From Astropecten irregularis (Eukaryota; Echinodermata; Asteroidea; Paxillosida; Astropectinidae), in NCBI GenBank assembly GCA_963971285.1, contig OZ020249.1:7626001-7690000 (forward strand): a DNA stretch of 64,000 bases. The letters are read 5' to 3'. The first letter of the stretch is position 1; each line of letters begins with the position of its first letter. A program made the translations under genes and the position numbers. Shown here piece after piece: positions 58,236-64,000 of the stretch. The notes below the pieces were generated by a model that worked only from the letters and a program-made list of their open reading frames with translations, ran no database searches and was not told the DNA's origin.

Positions 58236-58655
58236 AAGCATCAAAGAAAGTTGGTTTTCGCTAACCTCGCGGGTTCATTGTGGTTCTTATTCTGTTCTGC
58301 AAAACTCACAAACGACAAAGTATCAGAAATACCGTGTTTTCAGTTTTAACATGTCTTTCTCAAGACACAGGCAGTTACTCAAAAGTTGCACCTTTTCCCA
58401 AAAGACTTGTCCCCTTTCACGTGTTTTTAATGCCACCCAAAGCAACCATAAATCAAGAAGTGGGATGTTTTGAAAGCCAAGTTTACCTCTGTGGGTAAAC
58501 TTCGTAGTTTCATTTTGGATGTTTTCATCAACTTTATTTTTTAAGGGGACAACGAACTTTAAAGAAGTTCGCCTGTACAGTAGGTCATCTTAGTGTATAG
58601 CTTGTCAGTAGGGGTGTGCTTTTGCATAACTTTGCAGTAATTGTAAGACATCTGA

Positions 58656-58701
58656 ACTTTCCTGATGATGACTAGAGCAGGCTAGTCGAAACGTTGAGAC
58701 C
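58656..58701 (+). ncRNA. Hammerhead-ribozyme-like motif, family A copy 3
   Basis: Core CTGATGA at 58662-58668, stem II GACTAG (58670-58675) and CTAGTC (58682-58687), intact GAAA at 58688-58691, then CGTTGAGACC. Both cores and stem II are intact, but the 5' half of stem I (ACTTTC) pairs poorly with GAGACC and the extra base before stem II is present. Confidence 0.55.
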
Positions 58702-61700
58702 TTACGAGAAGTGCGAACGCAAATAGAAGTGCGAAAGTCCTTACATGGTGTTTCCACAAACCGATTCACATACCAATCCAATAATTGTCACCATGCAAAG
58801 CTTCAAATCTTTCATGAAATCTTTATTTTTTTTTAAAATACAGATTTGACACTCACAGTGGTCGGTTTTGCCCAAAATTGTCGGAATCTTTGACTAACTG
58901 CATAATTATTCCATGGAACAAAATCTTTTCGGGTCTGTACAAGAGAACTGACCCAACCCGCATACCAACGTACACCGCAGGTCTTTACTCCAATGTCCAT
59001 AAGTACAATTGGCATTTTACTGCTTTTCTATGCATAACCTTGCTTTCAATTTCAAATAATGATGTTACGAACTCGTGATCGATAGAGTCCAATAGTTTTT
59101 CATTTTCTACTCTCTTTTTTTTTTACAGGCCTCCCACGTCTATTGTTGCGCGCGCATTCTTCAAACTCCACTCATAAAAATGTATGGCATACGGCTGTTT
59201 CATGAATGGTCACAGAATTTAGTTTTCACAATCAGTGAAAGAAATTTCCAAATTTATTGATTTGATTATTGATGTGCGCAAGAAACTTGACTCATCACGT
59301 CGTAGATTGTGCAATTTTAATTTATATATAGATGTTTCATGCATTGTATGTTTGCTACAACACCCACGATAACATATAAACATGCATCGGCCGTCGGGTA
59401 CGTATACCAAAAAGCAAGTTTGGCCATTGCGCGCAAAAGCAAAAGTGAAAGTATAAACTAAAGCCTGTGCATTTTTGCATTTTATTCTTCTTTTCCGCCC
59501 AGAAGCGCGATATAGTAAACACAAAAACAAAAACAGAACAAAATATTTGCAACCAGGAGTCGTAGGATTTGTTTTCTTTTTGCTCCAAAATAGAAATAAA
59601 TATCAGACAAGAAATTGCTATTAATACGATCTGATTGTATGATAATTTTGTAAAATATGCCCGGTCAAACAGTCTATTACTCTATTTCAATCTTTTTTTT
59701 CATTCAAATGAAGTACACTGGGTTGAAAATGAAGGCATTTTAGTTGATGTGTCTGAAATAAGTTGCATGTGATTGTTTGAATGTAAACAAAGAATGTTTG
59801 AAAGTTTACGAAAACATGCTTTGAATAGCGCCAGCTGGAGAATGTTCGCGCCCTCACCGGTGACACAGGTCAACGTCATGGGTCAAAGGTCAAATCATGG
59901 TCGAGCTGACTGGGTAAACAGCCGGAGTTCAGGTTAGTTGACCTCGGGGTAAACAGCCCTAATCGAGGTTAATGGACCTCGGAAGTACACCAAGAATGTG
60001 GAGGGATGGAACGGGTATAGCAGAGCGAGTGTTACACGCTCAAGTCCCTGGGTAAACTGTGGTCTTTTTTTCCCAGGCTCAACTCTCAGTGCCCCTGGCC
60101 CCCTTTACTATATAACATTATTCACAGGGTATACACTCCCTTGGGACAAACGGAAAAATTTTGTTTGCAGTAATTCCGGTTCTTTTCTTGTTTTTTTTCT
60201 TTCTTTTTCTGGGCTGTGTTTAATATGCGACCAGGTTTTGACCGAAGTAGAGGTCAATTTTTTTCTGTGCGTTTTGATGCGGCCTGTGACTTTGCAAGGC
60301 ATAGTGTGCATTTTTTGGGGTCAGTATACACCCAAATATCTATGGTAACGCCACAAAATGTTAGAAAAGAATTTGACCATCTTACGCATGCGTGGTTTTT
60401 GCAGAATATCGTATCAAGCTTTATCAACGAATATTTATGATATATACCTAAGATTTGGAACCGAACTGAAATTGTTGCCATGACAATGCATATAATGGTG
60501 ATAATGATGGTGATATGACGTCATTCGTTTATGGGTGATAATTTACCATCACTATCACCAAACCCATTGTTCTCACCAACCCACACGTGTCAGCCTGTTG
60601 ACACCAATACAGTTGTTTTTGTATCAACTATATATCAGCAGATATATTTTATTGCTGCAACAGCTGGGACACCCTTATTTCCGACCCAAGTGATTTTTTT
60701 GTCAGTATTAAAGCACCGCAATGGCAATAAATTTACAACAAACACGGACTTTACACTTTGCGAAGCCAAAATAAAATGGAGAATGGCGTTTGCAAATGGG
60801 AAATTCTTAGGGAAATGAAAAACACGAGAGATATAGCTTTCAGGTATAGCATTAATATCAAAATGAAAGTGCGTGATGTATTGTGTTTTATCATACTTTT
60901 ATCAAAGAAATACACATTCATGGGCACAAATATCAAGACAGATACAGTAACAGTCATCTGTGCAAATTTCAGTCCCATACGGTGCCCACTTTTTTTTTTG
61001 GAGAAAACAGTGAAAAACACCCACAGCATTTATTAAGTCTTTCTCTCTTTTATTTTTGATCTGTTAAAAGAGCAAAACGATTTTCGGTCGTTGTTTTTTA
61101 CCAATTTCTGGATAAAATACAGCATTTCAGGCGGAGATATTTTAACGGTACATTTCTACCACCACCATCGTCATACCCTGTAAGTTATACGTATAAATAT
61201 GTGAACATTTCTGTTTTGGTGTCTTATTTTACCAAAGTATGATACTACCTTTAAAAGCATCGCCACGGAATTTTACGTTTGAAAAAAGAATTTTAATCAC
61301 AAAGGGTCACCTTCGAGTCCAGGGTCACGGACAAAAATATAGTCACGATTTCCCTTCGCTGAGCGTCCCACTAATCCGTTCCTTTGTGGGCCCATTGCCA
61401 GTATTTCGCATTGTCCATCGTGCCATTGGAAATGGGCGCTCTTTTTTTTTTGTCCATTATAGCTTGACCGGAACTTGGGCCTTTTATTATATAGGAAGGA
61501 CCCAATTGGGCCACAGCAGGTATGAGGACACTATATACTATATAATATAGCGCGCTCTACAACAAAGTAGGATTGGAATGTGTACATGTACAACACGCTC
61601 ACCGCACACACACACATTGAACCAGTGTCACGTGTGGCCTATAGTGCCGGAGAAGAATGCGTTGAAAATTTGCGTATACGAACGAACGAACCCGATCATA

Positions 61701-62736
61701 GTATATACACACACGGGTTTGGCGTGCATGTATATAGTCCATGTATATGTTGTCAGCTGATGAATTTCTCTGAACAAACCCTACTATAGAGCTATATTGC
61801 TATATACCACGGGCAAGTTGGGCTTACTGGCTGGGAAAGTATACACCCCTTCTAGCACTCTTGGACTCAGGTGGATCGGAACCCCCACAGGACCTTCCCC
61901 GTGGGTACATCAGGGGGGTGGGGACGTAGGGGAGGCGATCGGAATACCCCCCAAACCCTTCTCTGTGATTATTTTTCCAAGGAGTTTTTATAAGGGGGAA
62001 CGGCCGGACTTGTACACGGCGGTGAAGCTGGTGGTTAAGTGCGTTGAGCGGAGGGGAAAGTTCGTTGTGTTGTATCAAGGCAGCAGGACTCCTGACTACA
62101 TCCGAGCAGTATGGCTTCAAGTGCAGGTACGGTGCGCAACAAGTCTTTATCCCCTTAAAAAAAAATAACCTCCAAAATCACATACGAACTTTAAATTTCT
62201 CCCAATAAATCCCTTGTTCTCTTATAAGCTTCCAAGCACGTGGAGTTGTTCCAATTTTGCTTAAAGAGCTAATTGTTGGATGCGATTCAAGTTGTGGTCG
62301 ATGCGTCACCATCACTGAGGCAAAAAATCAGAACTATAACTCTGTGGAATTATGGTCATTGCCAAGGCAGGGACTAACAACTCCTACTGCCCCAGAGCTC
62401 TGGGTGACAAACGGTCTGTCCCCGGTCGGTCTTCCACCGCTTGGCACATCATTCTCGGTGAAAGTTGGAAACCGCAGATCCCTTACTCCATCACGATTGT
62501 ATATGGCCCTACCCTCAAGTTAGCTTGAGGTCGAGTTATAATGACCAGGATTTCATAATCTTGTTGAGGATTTGTGGGCTTGCGGCTTCCAAAAATACTT
62601 CCTTTTAGAAATTGTGGTCAAGACTCCTGTGGGGCTATGAGTGGCCATTTTTTAAACAGTCGTGCACTTTGCTTCATTACAACTCAACTAACTTCAACTT
62701 TCAACCAAAATACTACGACTGTGGTCTTTGCGCTGT

Positions 62737-62817
62737 TTAAGGTGATATCATACTTTGGTTTTTGTCAAAGAAATACAGATCCATGGGCAAACATATCAAG
62801 TATGATACTACCTTTAA
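62737..62817. mobile_element. Minimal MITE-A copy
   Basis: Only about 80 bp: TTAAGGTGATATCATACTTT, ACAGATCCATGGGC and AAGTATGATACTACCTTTAA. The inner part is deleted, leaving both ends. Confidence 0.65.
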
Positions 62818-64000
62818 ATATCAGTGTTTTTGTATTATGAAGTTTTGCAGAGATTCTTTTTCAGATCCCCTTTTTGTTTCAGAAACTTCAGAGCGCCTTT
62901 TTAAAGCATTTTGTTGTGGACGTTTCGACAAAGTAACCGATGACATGTAATATATAGAATCTATATGATTTGCGATTGTATATTTCCTGAAAAATACAAA
63001 TTCATGTTGAATTTTAAAAAGATTTATTGGAAATTTGAAAAAAAAAAAGTATGTACCTACCTCAAGAAATATACAATTTGAGAACAATGAGCAATTTCTG
63101 AATTCTTAAATGTAACTCAACTTTTTACTCATAATGACTCCGTTATCACTAACGATACGATGGACAGTTTTTACGATAATATCTTCTGGGAATTCTGCCT
63201 TTAAACATTATGATTTGTTGTATCCAACCCTGTGACCATATTTTGAAGCGTTCAGATTACATTTTAATGAAGTTTTCGATCGTAAATCAAGGGTGTGTTG
63301 TCTGGGGTATCGAGGCCTGGCCCCCGTTAAGGGCCCTTCCCTTTTTTGACAACATTATGAACTTGACACATTCGATTCCACCCAAAGAATGTATCAACAT
63401 GATTGAAAAAAACATCCCCTTCATGTTTGGAATGGTTAGTTTAACGTCTGTGTTGTTTCTTGTTGTTGTAAGTTCTTGGATATTTCGCGGTTATGTGTTT
63501 CCACAATTTGGCAAACTTGCAAGTACGAGTTGGTTGGGAGAGAGGCTACCATGCCAGTTGCCAGGCCGTTCCCCCCGTGAAACGGCCCTCGTGCACCGGT
63601 GCCTGGCACGGCCTACACGCGGTGAAATCTCACGCTAGCTCGGTTCATCCTCCCCCACGTGTGGTATGGTGTGCCATGATGAACCAACCCTATACGCCAC
63701 AGCATGCACAATACTCCCTACAATCCGGGTTTCCTAGTTTAAACCACTGACACAAAAGGGGTTAAAAACACACACAAAAAACCCTGCCACACTGAATACA
63801 CTATCAAAATGGCGCTTGTGGATATCACTGCACTTGCTATTGGTGCTGCATGGACTGACAAAATTGTATGGTAACAACTAAAAGGACCTTGATAGAAATT
63901 TGGTGGGCTTGGTATAGGCCGTCCACAAAACCTTATCAGTCCCACACAGTCATGGCTTCACGGAGGGCCTTCACCAAGGAATGGACAGACGCTAAGCTTC

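Larger units (their letters stand above)
54600..64000. other. Intergenic region without a supported gene
   Basis: Contains MITE-A copies near 56179-56544, 57429-57500, 60880-61254 and a short 80-bp one at 62737-62817, a MITE-D copy at 57571-57712 and Penelope-like remnants near 58035-58790. A frame at 61797-62168 ends near a GTACGG donor-like site (about 62127) and others lie at 62257-62523 and 63210-63638 (one hydrophobic stretch); none resembles a family I know. Confidence 0.45.

Noticed and set aside
61797..62168. 123-residue + strand frame
   Set aside because: No recognisable domain; could be an exon of an unknown gene but nothing in the flanks supports it beyond one donor-like site.
63210..63638. 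142-residue frame with a hydrophobic segment
   Set aside because: No signal peptide or family resemblance, and the surrounding DNA has repeat-like inverted segments.
1..64000. CRISPR arrays, prokaryotic operons or viral genes
   Set aside because: Tandem repeats here are minisatellites without unique spacers, and all convincing coding sequence is spliced animal-type.

Overview
The window is intron-rich animal DNA dominated by one large gene on the + strand. It encodes the cation-independent mannose-6-phosphate receptor (IGF2R/CI-MPR). I could assemble it from 45 coding exons (1159-46989) whose splice sites and reading phases agree from signal peptide to stop, giving a predicted 2416-residue protein: signal peptide, 15 MRH (mannose-6-phosphate receptor homology) repeats, a partial sixteenth repeat, one membrane span and an acidic cytoplasmic tail with tyrosine and dileucine sorting motifs. 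The gene structure, the vertebrate-like receptor without the fibronectin type II insert, and the kinds of repeats point to a non-vertebrate deuterostome. An echinoderm seems most likely to me, but the species cannot be fixed from this sequence alone.

Layout: 1-1095 is upstream DNA with repeat debris; 1159-46989 is the receptor, followed by a probable 3' UTR intron (47018-47876) and an AT-rich 3' UTR; about 49.2-51.3 kb is repeat-rich intergenic DNA; 51404-54155 is a second, three-exon + strand gene for a 220-residue basic protein resembling the N-terminal part of stathmin domain-containing protein 1 but lacking a stathmin domain; 54.2-64 kb is intergenic, with repeats and no gene I can support.

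The introns hold a dense, nested set of non-autonomous elements. There are three abundant palindromic MITE families, a hAT-like element with a recognisable 8-bp target duplication inside another MITE, Harbinger-like elements with TTA duplications, a pogo-like element, two tRNA-derived SINE families, several minisatellites, and remnants of Penelope-like retroelements. The Penelope-like remnants carry hammerhead-ribozyme-like RNA motifs; in one, the stop codon of the GIY-YIG endonuclease reading frame lies inside ribozyme stem II.

The most interesting receptor observation is that domain 11, the IGF-II site in mammals, carries the complete Gln/Arg/Glu/Tyr sugar-binding set of domains 3, 5 and 9. 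The tail also has two GGA-type acidic dileucine-like signals where the human receptor has one at its C-terminus. No prokaryotic-type system, CRISPR array or virus was seen.
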